Shown one piece after another: positions 35,392 to 43,938 of a DNA stretch of 48,857 nucleotides. The stretch covers positions 1 through 48,857 of the forward strand of contig DRME01000078.1 in NCBI GenBank assembly GCA_011375175.1. Direction: 5' to 3'. Below the pieces are notes generated by a model. That model searched no databases. It saw nothing but the letters and a program-made list of their open reading frames with translations, and was not told the origin of the DNA. Each line of letters starts with the position of its first letter. The stretch's first letter is position 1. Made by a program: the position numbers and the translations under genes. Source of the stretch: Deltaproteobacteria bacterium. Lineage in GTDB: Bacteria; Desulfobacterota; GWC2-55-46; DRME01.

Positions 35392-36951
35392 ATGGCCCGC
35401 GTCAAGGCGTTACTGGCACTGAGCGACGAGCGCGAGAGGTCGCTCTTCTACGACTACCTCTCGGCCAGGGGCTTCGAGCTCATCGTGGCCTGCGACGGGG
35501 CCGAGGCCGTGGAGCTTGCCACGCGGCTGGGCCCGGACCTCGCCATAGTGGACATCAACATGCCCACCATAAACGGCGAGCGCATCTTCCATCTCCTGCG
35601 CACAAGCCCCCATGCATCGGGAGTCCACTTCGTCCTCATCGCCGACACCCACGTGGAGCTGAAGGGCTTCAACCAGGCAAGCGATCTCCTCTTTCTCAGG
35701 CCGCTCTACCTCGACGAGGTGTACGGCAGGCTCATGCAGATGCTCTCCGCCGGGGAGAGGCGCTCGCGGGGCTCGTCGCAGATAGCGGGCGACCTCGCCT
35801 ACATGTCGCTTCCCGACCTGCTGCAGATGCTCCAGATGAACCGCCGCGAGGGGGAGCTGCGCATCGAACACGGTTCCACCCGCGGCGTGGTCACCATAAA
35901 GGACGGCGACGTATACAACGCCACCTACGGGAACACGGCGGGTGAAAAGGCCTTCTACCGCCTCATGGGCCTCCACGAGGGCAAGTTCGAGTTCGTCTCC
36001 CGCCCGGTCACCGAGGGGCGAAGGCTCAGGGGCTCCACCGAGAGCCTCATGATGGAGGGGAGCAGGCAGATCGACGAGCTCGCAAAGCTCATGAAGAGCT
36101 TTCCCATCGAGAACTCGCTGGTCAAGGTCAAGGTCGACCCCAAGACCCTCCCCGAGGGCCTGCAGCCGGTCATCTACGAGACGCTCAGCCTTGCTGGCCT
36201 CTACCGCAAGGTGAGCGACATCGTGGAGAACGCCTCCCACCCGGACTTCATCGTCTACCAGACGGTGCTCTCGCTCATGAAGAAGGGCATACTCGAGGAG
36301 GTGAAGGCCGGCGAGAGCGGTGACGCGCTCATAGAGGCCGCCGACGAGGCGAGAGTGATGGAGCGGATAGCGGAGCTTACGGGCGAGGTGGCGGCGGCCG
36401 CGGGTCCCCGCTACAGGCAGCGGGGGCGGGAGAGGACGGCCGGAGTGAAGGCCAAGCTCTTCGTGGCCGCCCCTGGCCCCGGTGTGCTCCACAGCTTCAT
36501 CGACGCCTGCAAGCCCATGCCCGAGTTCTTCCGCAGCTATAACCGCACGTGCCGGCCCGGCGAGGAGGCGGTCGGCGAGGCCGGGAGCATAAAGCTGCGA
36601 TGCGGACTGGAGCTCGTGCTCTTTCTCGTCCCCACGGTGGAGCAGATGGGGCCGCTGTGGCGCGCCTTCTCAAGCGACCTGGCGGGGCTCTTCCTCGTGC
36701 TCGGCGGCGGGGGAGCGCAAGGGGCGGCGGGCCTCGCCGCCATGAGGAGGGACATCCTTTCGAGGCGGCGGCTGCCGGTGCTGCACATAGTCCGGGCCGA
36801 CGGCGAAGATGCGTCCGCCGAGGAACTCAGGTCCGCACTGGGCCTCGGGCACTCAGAAGAGCTCCACACCCTCGACCCCCATGCGGCCAACCCGGCCCAG
36901 CCGCTCTTCCGGGCCTACTTCGACAGGCTCCTGAGGGAGGAGGCCTTCTGA
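35392..36951 (+). CDS. Response regulator with PATAN (DUF4388) domain and degenerate GTPase-like tail
   Basis: 519 residues, starting 1 nt after the preceding stop. Receiver domain 1-~118: the phospho-acceptor is Asp54 in LAIVDINMPTINGE, and the usual Lys near the end is Arg (FLRPLYLDEV). Residues ~130-210 match PATAN/DUF4388 (DLLQMLQMNRREGELRIE, GEKAFYRLMGLHEGKFEF). A helical region ~215-320 follows. Residues ~345-519 follow the order of a small Ras/MglA-like GTPase (KLFVAAPGPGVLHSFID in place of the P-loop, FLVPTVEQMGPLWRAF at switch II, LFLVLGG, then a C-terminal helix). The P-loop Gly-Lys-Ser/Thr is missing. Probably a regulatory scaffold; output unknown. Confidence 0.7.
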   Translation: MARVKALLALSDERERSLFYDYLSARGFELIVACDGAEAVELATRLGPDLAIVDINMPTINGERIFHLLRTSPHASGVHFVLIADTHVELKGFNQASDLLFLRPLYLDEVYGRLMQMLSAGERRSRGSSQIAGDLAYMSLPDLLQMLQMNRREGELRIEHGSTRGVVTIKDGDVYNATYGNTAGEKAFYRLMGLHEGKFEFVSRPVTEGRRLRGSTESLMMEGSRQIDELAKLMKSFPIENSLVKVKVDPKTLPEGLQPVIYETLSLAGLYRKVSDIVENASHPDFIVYQTVLSLMKKGILEEVKAGESGDALIEAADEARVMERIAELTGEVAAAAGPRYRQRGRERTAGVKAKLFVAAPGPGVLHSFIDACKPMPEFFRSYNRTCRPGEEAVGEAGSIKLRCGLELVLFLVPTVEQMGPLWRAFSSDLAGLFLVLGGGGAQGAAGLAAMRRDILSRRRLPVLHIVRADGEDASAEELRSALGLGHSEELHTLDPHAANPAQPLFRAYFDRLLREEAF

Positions 36952-37107
36952 GAGGGGGAGAGCGAGACGGGGTCATTGCGGGCGGAGCACCATGAGCCCT
37001 GCAGCGAAGTGATCCCCTCTTTGCCACGGCCGCGAAGGGGAAGCCGACTGAGGGGGCGGGGGCGCGACGGGACGGGACGTCTGGATGTTTGCTCAAAGGG
37101 GGATAAC

Positions 37108-37761
37108 GTGATAGACTTTCATACCCACTCCATGCTCAGCGACGGAGAGCTCATACCCTCGGAGCTCATAAGGCGGGCCGAGGTGGCCGGTTACAGGGGG
37201 CTCGTCATAACGGACCACGTGGACGAATCCAACATGGAGTGCGTCATAAGCGGGGTCCTGAAGGTGACGGGGGCGGCGGCCCGCGGGCGCGGGAGGCTGA
37301 AGGTCGTGGCCGGCGTGGAGATAACACACGTCCCGCCGTCGAGGATCGCCGCCGCAGTGAGGGAGGCCAGGCGGCTGGGCGCGCGGTTCGTCGTCTGCCA
37401 CGGCGAGACGCCGGTGGAGCCGGTGGCGCCGGGTACGAATCTCGCGGCCATAAAGGCCGGCGTGGACCTCCTCTCCCATCCGGGGCTCATAACGGAGAGG
37501 GCGGCGGCCATGGCGGCCGACAGGGGCGTGGCCCTCGAGCTCACGAGCCGCAAGGGCCACTCGCTGGCCAACGGCCACGTGGCCCGCATGGCCGTAAAGC
37601 ACGGCGCCCGGCTCGTGGTCAATACCGACGCCCACGGCCCGGCCGACCTCATGGACATGGAGAAGGCCAGGCTCGTCGTCATGGGCGCCGGCCTCGGATC
37701 GAGGGATTTCAACAGGATACGAAAAAATGCCGAGAAACTGCTTGAACGTATCGCCCCGTAG
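37108..37761 (+). CDS. PHP domain phosphoesterase (histidinol-phosphatase-like)
   Basis: 217 residues from GTG with AAAGGGGGA upstream. Metal-binding PHP motifs: DFHTHSMLSDGE (HxH), ITDHVDE, GVEITHVPP, VCHGETP, LSHPG and NTDAHGPADL. The family includes histidinol-phosphatases and related phosphoesterases that hydrolyse phosphate esters using a trinuclear metal site. No his genes are adjacent, so substrate is open. The frame extends upstream to 36976 but those residues are Arg/Gly-rich and not family-like. It overlaps the next gene by 35 nt. The preceding gap (36952-37107) holds nothing recognised. Confidence 0.85.
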   Translation: MIDFHTHSMLSDGELIPSELIRRAEVAGYRGLVITDHVDESNMECVISGVLKVTGAAARGRGRLKVVAGVEITHVPPSRIAAAVREARRLGARFVVCHGETPVEPVAPGTNLAAIKAGVDLLSHPGLITERAAAMAADRGVALELTSRKGHSLANGHVARMAVKHGARLVVNTDAHGPADLMDMEKARLVVMGAGLGSRDFNRIRKNAEKLLERIAP

Positions 37762-38953
37762 GCTCCTCGCCGCCGCCGTGCTGCTCGCCGTGAGCGGCTG
37801 CGCGGCGCAGTCCGTGGAGTGGCGGCAGTCGTGGCCCACCTACCTGGCCGACTACGAGCGCCGCAGCGCCTCGGCCCAGCGGCTCGACGTGCCGCTCAGA
37901 GCGCTCTGGAGGCGCGACGTGGCGCCGTACTTCGACGTGCTGCACAAGAGAGGAGGTCCCCAGCTCTCGGCCCCGGCGCTTCGGGACGGCTCGCTCTACG
38001 TGGGCTCGCTCGACGGCCGTTTCTACCGCTTCGACGCCGCCACGGGGAACCTGCTCTGGGTCTACGAGGCCGGGGCCCCGCTGGAGTCGCCGCCCACGGT
38101 CGACGGCGGCCGGGTCTTCTTCGGCTCGGCCGACGGCGTGATGCGCTGCCTCGACGCCGAGACGGGCCGGGAGATCTTCAGCTACGAGGCGAGCTCCGAG
38201 GTCATCTCCTCGCCCGTGCGCGCCTCGGACGTCCTCTTCTTCACGTCGTCGAACAACAGGCTCTACGCCGTAGACGCCGGCAGCGGCGAAAAACTCTGGA
38301 CCTACGACCGGGGCGTGCAGCCGGCGCTCATCCCCCGCTTCTTCGCCTCCCCGGCCCTCGGCGACGGGAGGGTCTTCGTCCTCTTCTCCGACGGCTTTCT
38401 CGTCGCGCTCGACGCTTCGAGCGGCAAGCAGTTGTGGACGAGGCGCGTCATAGAGGACCCCCGCCACGCGCCGCCGGCGCGCAGAACGCCGCTTGTGAGG
38501 GAGGGGGCCGTCTACGTCGTCGACGGCGGGGGCGCGCTCGTAGCCGTCGATACGGCCACGGGAGAGGAGATCGACCGCATCGGGGGGCTCGGGGTCCGGG
38601 ACTTCCTCTTCTCCGGCGCTACACTGCTCATAGTGGGCGGCGATACGGCGCTCGCCATGGACGCCGCGACGAAACACGTCTTCTGGAAGAGGCCGCTCGG
38701 ACCCATGAGGGTCTCCTCGCTCTTTGTCACGGCCGACAAGCTCTTCCTGCTCTACAACAGGGAGCGCTACCCCCTGGGCTGGAAGCGGCTTGCCTGGACC
38801 GAGGGCTACGTCGAGGCCCTGAGCATCGAGTCCGGGCGGAGCCTCTGGACGACGAGGCTCGATTCCACCGTCTCGACGGCCGCCGCCGTCTCCGACGGAC
38901 ACGTGGCCCTGCTCACCGACAGGGGAACGCTCCAGGTCCTGGGGGCGAGATGA
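37727..38953 (+). CDS. BamB-like lipoprotein with PQQ-type beta-propeller repeats
   Basis: 408 residues. A lipoprotein signal with lipobox LAVSGC (Cys ~25) predicts anchoring in an outer or inner membrane leaflet. At least six PQQ-like blades are visible: GSLYVGSLDGRFYRFDAATGN (in part), GRVFFGSADGVMRCLDAETGR, LFFTSSNNRLYAVDAGSGEKLW, VFVLFSDGFLVALDASSGKQLW and GAVYVVDGGGALVAVDTATGE. The fold is that of BamB, an accessory of the outer-membrane beta-barrel assembly machine, but many such propellers have other roles. An alternative TTG start at 37742 would give a shorter signal. It overlaps the PHP gene (35 nt) and the next start (ATGA). Confidence 0.75.
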   Translation: MPRNCLNVSPRRLLAAAVLLAVSGCAAQSVEWRQSWPTYLADYERRSASAQRLDVPLRALWRRDVAPYFDVLHKRGGPQLSAPALRDGSLYVGSLDGRFYRFDAATGNLLWVYEAGAPLESPPTVDGGRVFFGSADGVMRCLDAETGREIFSYEASSEVISSPVRASDVLFFTSSNNRLYAVDAGSGEKLWTYDRGVQPALIPRFFASPALGDGRVFVLFSDGFLVALDASSGKQLWTRRVIEDPRHAPPARRTPLVREGAVYVVDGGGALVAVDTATGEEIDRIGGLGVRDFLFSGATLLIVGGDTALAMDAATKHVFWKRPLGPMRVSSLFVTADKLFLLYNRERYPLGWKRLAWTEGYVEALSIESGRSLWTTRLDSTVSTAAAVSDGHVALLTDRGTLQVLGAR

Positions 38954-41178
38954 GGGGCAGGCTCAACATAGCCTTCTACTGGCACATGCACCAGCCCGTC
39001 TACAAGGACCCCTTTACGGGCGAGTACATACTGCCCTGGGTCCTCTTCCACGGCACCAAGGACTACTACGACATGGTCGCCATCCTCGAGGACTTCCCCC
39101 AGGTCCGCCAGACCTTCAACCTCGTCCCCTCGCTCATAGAACAGCTCGGCGACTACGGCTCCGGCGGGGTGAGCGACAGGGTGCGGAGCGTGAGCGCCAT
39201 GAAGGCCTCGGAGCTCGGTCCGGCGGCCCGGCGCTTCATCGTGGAGCGTTTCTTCCAGGCCAGCTGGGAGACCATGATAAGACCCTTTCCGCGGTTCTGG
39301 GAACTCCTCGAAAAGCGCGGCTTCTCGTGCGACGACGCCATGCTCGACGCGGCGGCCCGCTACTTCACCGAAGGCGACCTCCTCGACCTCCAGGTCCTCT
39401 ACAACCTCGTCTGGATCGACCCGACGATCCGCGAGGCCGACGGGCAGTTGCGCCGCCTCGTGGAAAAGGGCCGCAACTTCACGGAAGAGGACAAGCGCCT
39501 TGTGCTGGACAAGCAGATCGAGATAATAAACCGCATCATCCCCAAGTATCGCGAGATGGCCGAAAGCGGCGTCGTCGAGCTCACCACGTCGCCCTACTAC
39601 CACCCCATAATGCCCCTTCTCTGCGACCGCGACGCGGCGCTCGAGGCCATGCCCGACACGCCGCTTCCCCGCAACCGTTTCCGCCACCCCGAGGACGCCC
39701 GCGAGCAGCTGCGCCGCGCCATCGCCCTCCACGAGGAGACCTTCGGCCGGCGGCCCGCGGGCGTGTGGCCGTCCGAGGGGTCGGTGAGCATGGAGGTGGC
39801 GAAGATACTCATCGACGAGGGGATCCGGTGGACCGCCACCGACGAGGAGATACTCTCCCACTCGCTGGGACGCGCCGTGCCCCGCGACGTGGACGGCCGC
39901 ACGACGGACCCCTTCCTCTACAGGCCCTATCACATCTCCATCGACGCCAAGGACCTCTCTTTCGTCTTCCGCGACCGCGTGCTCAGCGACCTCATAGGCT
40001 TCGAATACTCGAAGATGGACGGCGAGAGGGCGGCGGCCGACATGGTCTCGCGCCTCGAGTTCTGCCGCGACCTCGTCGAGGACCCGGAGGAGCACGTGGT
40101 GAGCATAATCCTCGACGGCGAGAACGCCTGGGAGTTCTACAGGCGCGACGGCCACGACTTCCTCAGGGCCCTCTACACGGCGCTCACCGACCATCCGGGG
40201 CTTCGCTGCGTGACCCTCGGCGAGTTCCTCGAGGGCCGGACGCGCCGCGAGGCCCTGCCGCGCCTTTACGCGGGGTCGTGGATCAACCACAGCTTCAGGA
40301 TATGGATAGGCCACAGCGAGGACAACAGGGCCTGGGACATTCTTCACGACGCCAGGGCCGCCCTTGTGGGGGCCGAGAGCGAGGCCCGCGAAAGGGGGGT
40401 CTACGAGCAGGAGAAGGCGCGCTTCGAGGAGGCCTGGAAAACACTCTACGCCGCCGAGGGGAGCGACTGGTTCTGGTGGTACGGCGACGACCACTCTTCG
40501 ATGAACGACCGGGACTTCGATCTCCTCTTCCGCCGCTACGTCATGAAGATATACGAGCTCATAGGCGTCGACCCCCCCGTGGAGCTGGAGGTGCCCATAA
40601 GCACCGGGGAGCACGCCTTCGCGCCCGCGCAGGAGCCTTCGGCCTTCATAGAGCCCGCCATCGACGGCGAGATCACGAACTACTACGAATGGCTCGCCGC
40701 CGGCAGGATCGAGCGTGTCCACTACGGCGGCGCCATGCACAAGGAATCGCACGGCGGCGGCCTCATCGAAGCCCTCTATTACGGCTTCAGCCGCGACGTC
40801 CTCTACTTCAGGCTCGACTACCGCGAGGACGTCGATCCCCGCGAGATCGAGTGGTCCTGTGTGCTCAACTTCATAAGGCCCGCAAGACTCAGGGCGAAGC
40901 TCGAGGTCCGGGGCGCGGAGATTGAGGCCGCCTTCGTCCGCCGCAACGAGGAGGCGGGACGGTGGAGCGAGCCGGAGCCCATCGGGCTCGCCGCCTCGGG
41001 CGACGTCGTCGAGGTGGGCGTCCCCTTCGACCTCCTCGGCGCGGCTCCCGGAGACCGCATATGGCTCTTCCTCAACGTCGACGCCGGCGAAAAGGGCGCC
41101 GAGCGCTGGCCGGCCAAGGGCTTTCTCTCCGTCGAGGTCCCGACCGAGGACTTCGAGCTCAGAAACTGGATAGTCTGA
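38950..41178 (+). CDS. Glycoside hydrolase family 57 protein
   Basis: 742 residues; the ATG overlaps the preceding stop. GH57 motifs are in order: HMHQP near residue 14, a GVWPSEGSVS block (~275) with the candidate nucleophile Glu, and ILDGENAWEFY (~385) with the candidate acid/base Asp. The WFWWYGDDHSS block lies near residue 510. A beta-rich C-terminal domain follows (~560-742, PAIDGEITNYYEW). The family comprises retaining alpha-amylases, amylopullulanases and branching enzymes. No signal peptide is seen, so cytosolic glycogen or alpha-glucan turnover is likely. The frame upstream of 38950 lies in the propeller gene and is not coding. Confidence 0.92.
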   Translation: MRGRLNIAFYWHMHQPVYKDPFTGEYILPWVLFHGTKDYYDMVAILEDFPQVRQTFNLVPSLIEQLGDYGSGGVSDRVRSVSAMKASELGPAARRFIVERFFQASWETMIRPFPRFWELLEKRGFSCDDAMLDAAARYFTEGDLLDLQVLYNLVWIDPTIREADGQLRRLVEKGRNFTEEDKRLVLDKQIEIINRIIPKYREMAESGVVELTTSPYYHPIMPLLCDRDAALEAMPDTPLPRNRFRHPEDAREQLRRAIALHEETFGRRPAGVWPSEGSVSMEVAKILIDEGIRWTATDEEILSHSLGRAVPRDVDGRTTDPFLYRPYHISIDAKDLSFVFRDRVLSDLIGFEYSKMDGERAAADMVSRLEFCRDLVEDPEEHVVSIILDGENAWEFYRRDGHDFLRALYTALTDHPGLRCVTLGEFLEGRTRREALPRLYAGSWINHSFRIWIGHSEDNRAWDILHDARAALVGAESEARERGVYEQEKARFEEAWKTLYAAEGSDWFWWYGDDHSSMNDRDFDLLFRRYVMKIYELIGVDPPVELEVPISTGEHAFAPAQEPSAFIEPAIDGEITNYYEWLAAGRIERVHYGGAMHKESHGGGLIEALYYGFSRDVLYFRLDYREDVDPREIEWSCVLNFIRPARLRAKLEVRGAEIEAAFVRRNEEAGRWSEPEPIGLAASGDVVEVGVPFDLLGAAPGDRIWLFLNVDAGEKGAERWPAKGFLSVEVPTEDFELRNWIV

Positions 41179-41189
41179 CGTATCGTCCC

Positions 41190-43877
41190 ATGTCTAAGAA
41201 GCTCACCCCGGCCATGCGCCAGTACATGGAGATCAAGAAGCGCTGCGGCGACGCGATCCTCTTCTTCCGAATGGGCGACTTCTACGAGATGTTCTACGAC
41301 GACGCCAAGGCGGCCTCCAGGGTCCTGGGCCTCACGCTCACGGCCAGGGACAAGAACCGCGAGGTGCCCATGTGCGGCGTGCCCCACCACGCGGCCAAGG
41401 AGTACATAAAGCGGCTGCTCAGGGCGGGCCGCAAGGTGGCCGTCTGCGAGCAGGTCGAAGACCCGTCGGCGTCCAAGGGCATCGTGAAGCGGGCCGTGGA
41501 GCGCATCATAACGCCCGGCGTGGCCATGGACGAGGAGTACCTCGACTCGAGGGGCAACAACTTCGTGGCCGCCGCCTTCGTCTCCGGCGACTCCGCGGGC
41601 CTCGCCTACATGGACGTGACGACCGGCGAGTTCCGCGTCACCGAGACCCGCGGGCTCAGGGCCCTCCTCGACGAGATCGGCCGCGTCGCCCCTAAGGAGC
41701 TCGTCATAAGCGAGCGCGACAGGTCCATAGGCCGTCCCGTGGACAACGTGACCCTCATGGACGCCTACGACTTCGGGAGAGCGACGGCCGAGAAGACGCT
41801 GACCGAGCACTTCGGCGTGGCCTCGCTCGACGGCTTCGGCTGCGCCGGTCTCGACGCCGGCGTGTCGGCGGCAGGCGCGCTCCTTGCCTATGTGAAGGCC
41901 AACCACCTCGGCGGCCTCTCCCACATAGGGCGGCTCACCCCCTACTTCACCGACGACTTCCTCGTCCTCGATCACCGGACGCGGCGAAACCTCGAAATCA
42001 CGGAGAACATGCGCGACGGCGGTAGGGAGGGCACGCTTGTCTCGCTCCTTGACCGCACGTCCACGGCCATGGGCGCGCGCAGGCTCCGCTCCTGGCTCCT
42101 CTTTCCCCTCGTCGATCCGGGGGCCATAAACGGGCGTCTCGACGCCGTCGAGGAGCTTATCGCCGCGCCGGAGACGAGGTCCGCGGTGCGCTCGCTTCTC
42201 CGCGGCGTCTACGACCTGGAGCGCATCATGGGGCGCGTGGCCGCCGGCACGGCGTCGCCGCGGGACGTGGGCGCGCTGGGCGCGACCCTCGAAAGGGTCG
42301 CCGAGCTCAAGAAGACCCTCTCCGGGGCCTTCTCCTGCGGGCTGCTGCGCTCGCTCTCCGAGCTGGACGACGTGCCCGAGGCCGCGGCCCTGATAGCCGG
42401 GGCCCTCGTCGACGAGCCCGCCCCTGCCCTCGGCTCCGGCCCCGTCATCAGGGAGGGCTACAACGCCGAGCTCGACTCGCTCAAGGCCGTGGGAAGCGGC
42501 GGAAAGGACGAGCTTGCGCGCCTGGAGCTAAAGGAGCGCGAGCGCACGGGCATTGCATCCCTCAAGGTGCGCTACAACAAGGTCTTCGGCTACTACATAG
42601 AGGTCACCAGGGCCAACCTCGCAAACGTGCCCGACGACTACACGAGAAAGCAGACGCTCGTCAACGCCGAGCGCTTCATAACGCCGGAGCTCAAGGAGTG
42701 GGAGTCGAGGATCCTCGGGGCCGAGGAGAGGATAAAGGCCCTGGAGCACGAGCTCTTCACCGCCCTGCGAAGCTCGGTGGCGGGCTTCACGCCCAGGGTG
42801 CAGGCCACGGCGGACAGGCTCGCAAGTCTCGACGCCCTCGTCTCGCTGGCCGACACGGCCGAGACCATGGGCTACACCAGGCCCAGGGTCCACGACGGCT
42901 ACTCCATCGCCATCACCGAGGGCCGCCATCCCGTGGTGGAGGCCATGCTCCGCGACGACCCTTCGGCCGATCCCTTCGTCCCCAACGACCTCACACTCGA
43001 CGAGGACCGGCGCCTCCTGATACTTACGGGGCCTAACATGGCGGGCAAGTCCACATACCTGCGCCAGAACGCCCTCATCGTCCTCATGGCCCAGACAGGC
43101 TCGTTCGTCCCCGCCGCCGAGGCCTCCATAGGCGTGGTGGACAGGATATTCACCAGGGTCGGCGCCTCCGACGACCTGGCCAGGGGCCAGAGCACCTTCA
43201 TGGTGGAGATGAACGAGACGGCCAACATCCTCAACAACGCAACGGCGCGCAGCTTCATCATCCTCGACGAGATAGGGCGCGGCACCTCGACCTTCGACGG
43301 CCTGAGCATCGCCTGGGCCGTGGCCGAGTACGTCCTCGACCGTTCGACCCTCGGCGCCAAGACCCTCTTCGCCACCCACTACCACGAGCTCACGGACATC
43401 ACCTTGACAAACGAAGGGGCAAAAAATTATAATATGGCGGTGAGGGAATGGAACGACCGCGTCATCTTCCTTCGCAAGGTCGTGCCCGGCGGCAGCAACA
43501 GAAGCTACGGCATACAGGTGGCGCGCCTTGCCGGACTGCCCCGTCCGGTGGTGGAGAGGGCCAGGGAACTGCTGAGAAACCTCGAAAGCGGCGAGTTCGA
43601 CGAAGAGGGGATGCCGAGGGTCGCCGCCCGCAGGGTTGCCGCCCCCAGGGTTGCAGCCAGCGGGGCTGACGCCCGGAGGGTTGCAGTGTGCGGGAGCGGC
43701 GGCGAGGCGGCGCGGGAGGGGGGCACGGAGAGCGGCGAGGTTCGCGCGGTCCAGCCCACGCTCTTCGGACACCGCGACCCCCTGCGCGAGGCGCTTCGCG
43801 CCGTAGACCCCGACCGCACAACTCCCATCGAGGCCCTGAACCACCTGGCAAGGCTCAAGAAACTGATCGAGCCGTGA
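41190..43877 (+). CDS. mutS: DNA mismatch repair protein MutS
   Basis: 895 residues. The mismatch-reading N-terminal motif FFRMGDFYEMFYDDA (Phe and Glu that contact the mispair) is at ~31-45. Connector and core domains follow, then the clamp (~450-540). The ATPase has Walker A GPNMAGKST (~615-623), Walker B FIILDEIGRGTSTFDG and ATHYHELTD. After it, residues ~807-850 are a repetitive Arg-Val-Ala-rich insertion before the beta-clamp-like VQPTLFG and a C-terminal helix. A consensus promoter sequence lies inside the gene at 43404-43433. ATG at 41190 is 11 nt after the GH57 stop. mutL is not in the window. Confidence 0.96.
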   Translation: MSKKLTPAMRQYMEIKKRCGDAILFFRMGDFYEMFYDDAKAASRVLGLTLTARDKNREVPMCGVPHHAAKEYIKRLLRAGRKVAVCEQVEDPSASKGIVKRAVERIITPGVAMDEEYLDSRGNNFVAAAFVSGDSAGLAYMDVTTGEFRVTETRGLRALLDEIGRVAPKELVISERDRSIGRPVDNVTLMDAYDFGRATAEKTLTEHFGVASLDGFGCAGLDAGVSAAGALLAYVKANHLGGLSHIGRLTPYFTDDFLVLDHRTRRNLEITENMRDGGREGTLVSLLDRTSTAMGARRLRSWLLFPLVDPGAINGRLDAVEELIAAPETRSAVRSLLRGVYDLERIMGRVAAGTASPRDVGALGATLERVAELKKTLSGAFSCGLLRSLSELDDVPEAAALIAGALVDEPAPALGSGPVIREGYNAELDSLKAVGSGGKDELARLELKERERTGIASLKVRYNKVFGYYIEVTRANLANVPDDYTRKQTLVNAERFITPELKEWESRILGAEERIKALEHELFTALRSSVAGFTPRVQATADRLASLDALVSLADTAETMGYTRPRVHDGYSIAITEGRHPVVEAMLRDDPSADPFVPNDLTLDEDRRLLILTGPNMAGKSTYLRQNALIVLMAQTGSFVPAAEASIGVVDRIFTRVGASDDLARGQSTFMVEMNETANILNNATARSFIILDEIGRGTSTFDGLSIAWAVAEYVLDRSTLGAKTLFATHYHELTDITLTNEGAKNYNMAVREWNDRVIFLRKVVPGGSNRSYGIQVARLAGLPRPVVERARELLRNLESGEFDEEGMPRVAARRVAAPRVAASGADARRVAVCGSGGEAAREGGTESGEVRAVQPTLFGHRDPLREALRAVDPDRTTPIEALNHLARLKKLIEP
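43404..43433 (+). promoter_or_regulatory. Perfect sigma-70 consensus hexamers inside mutS
   Basis: TTGACA (43404-43409) and TATAAT (43428-43433) with an 18-nt spacer. It lies in frame in mutS, over codons for LTNEGAKNYN, using AAT and TAT codons that are rare in this window. It could supply the amidase-glnD-xerD genes downstream; it may also be coincidence. Confidence 0.4.
43608..43688. repeat. Short imperfect repeats within mutS
   Basis: CAGGGTTGCCGCC, CAGGGTTGCAGCC and AGGGTTGCAG recur, encoding RVAARRVAAPRVAA and a further RRVAV. It forms a low-complexity linker between the ATPase and the C-terminal clamp-like motif. Confidence 0.6.
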
Positions 43878-43938
43878 GCCGAGCCGGCGCGGCCGGAAGA
43901 GGCGCCGTACAGGGAAGAGAACAGGGGCGTACAGTACA

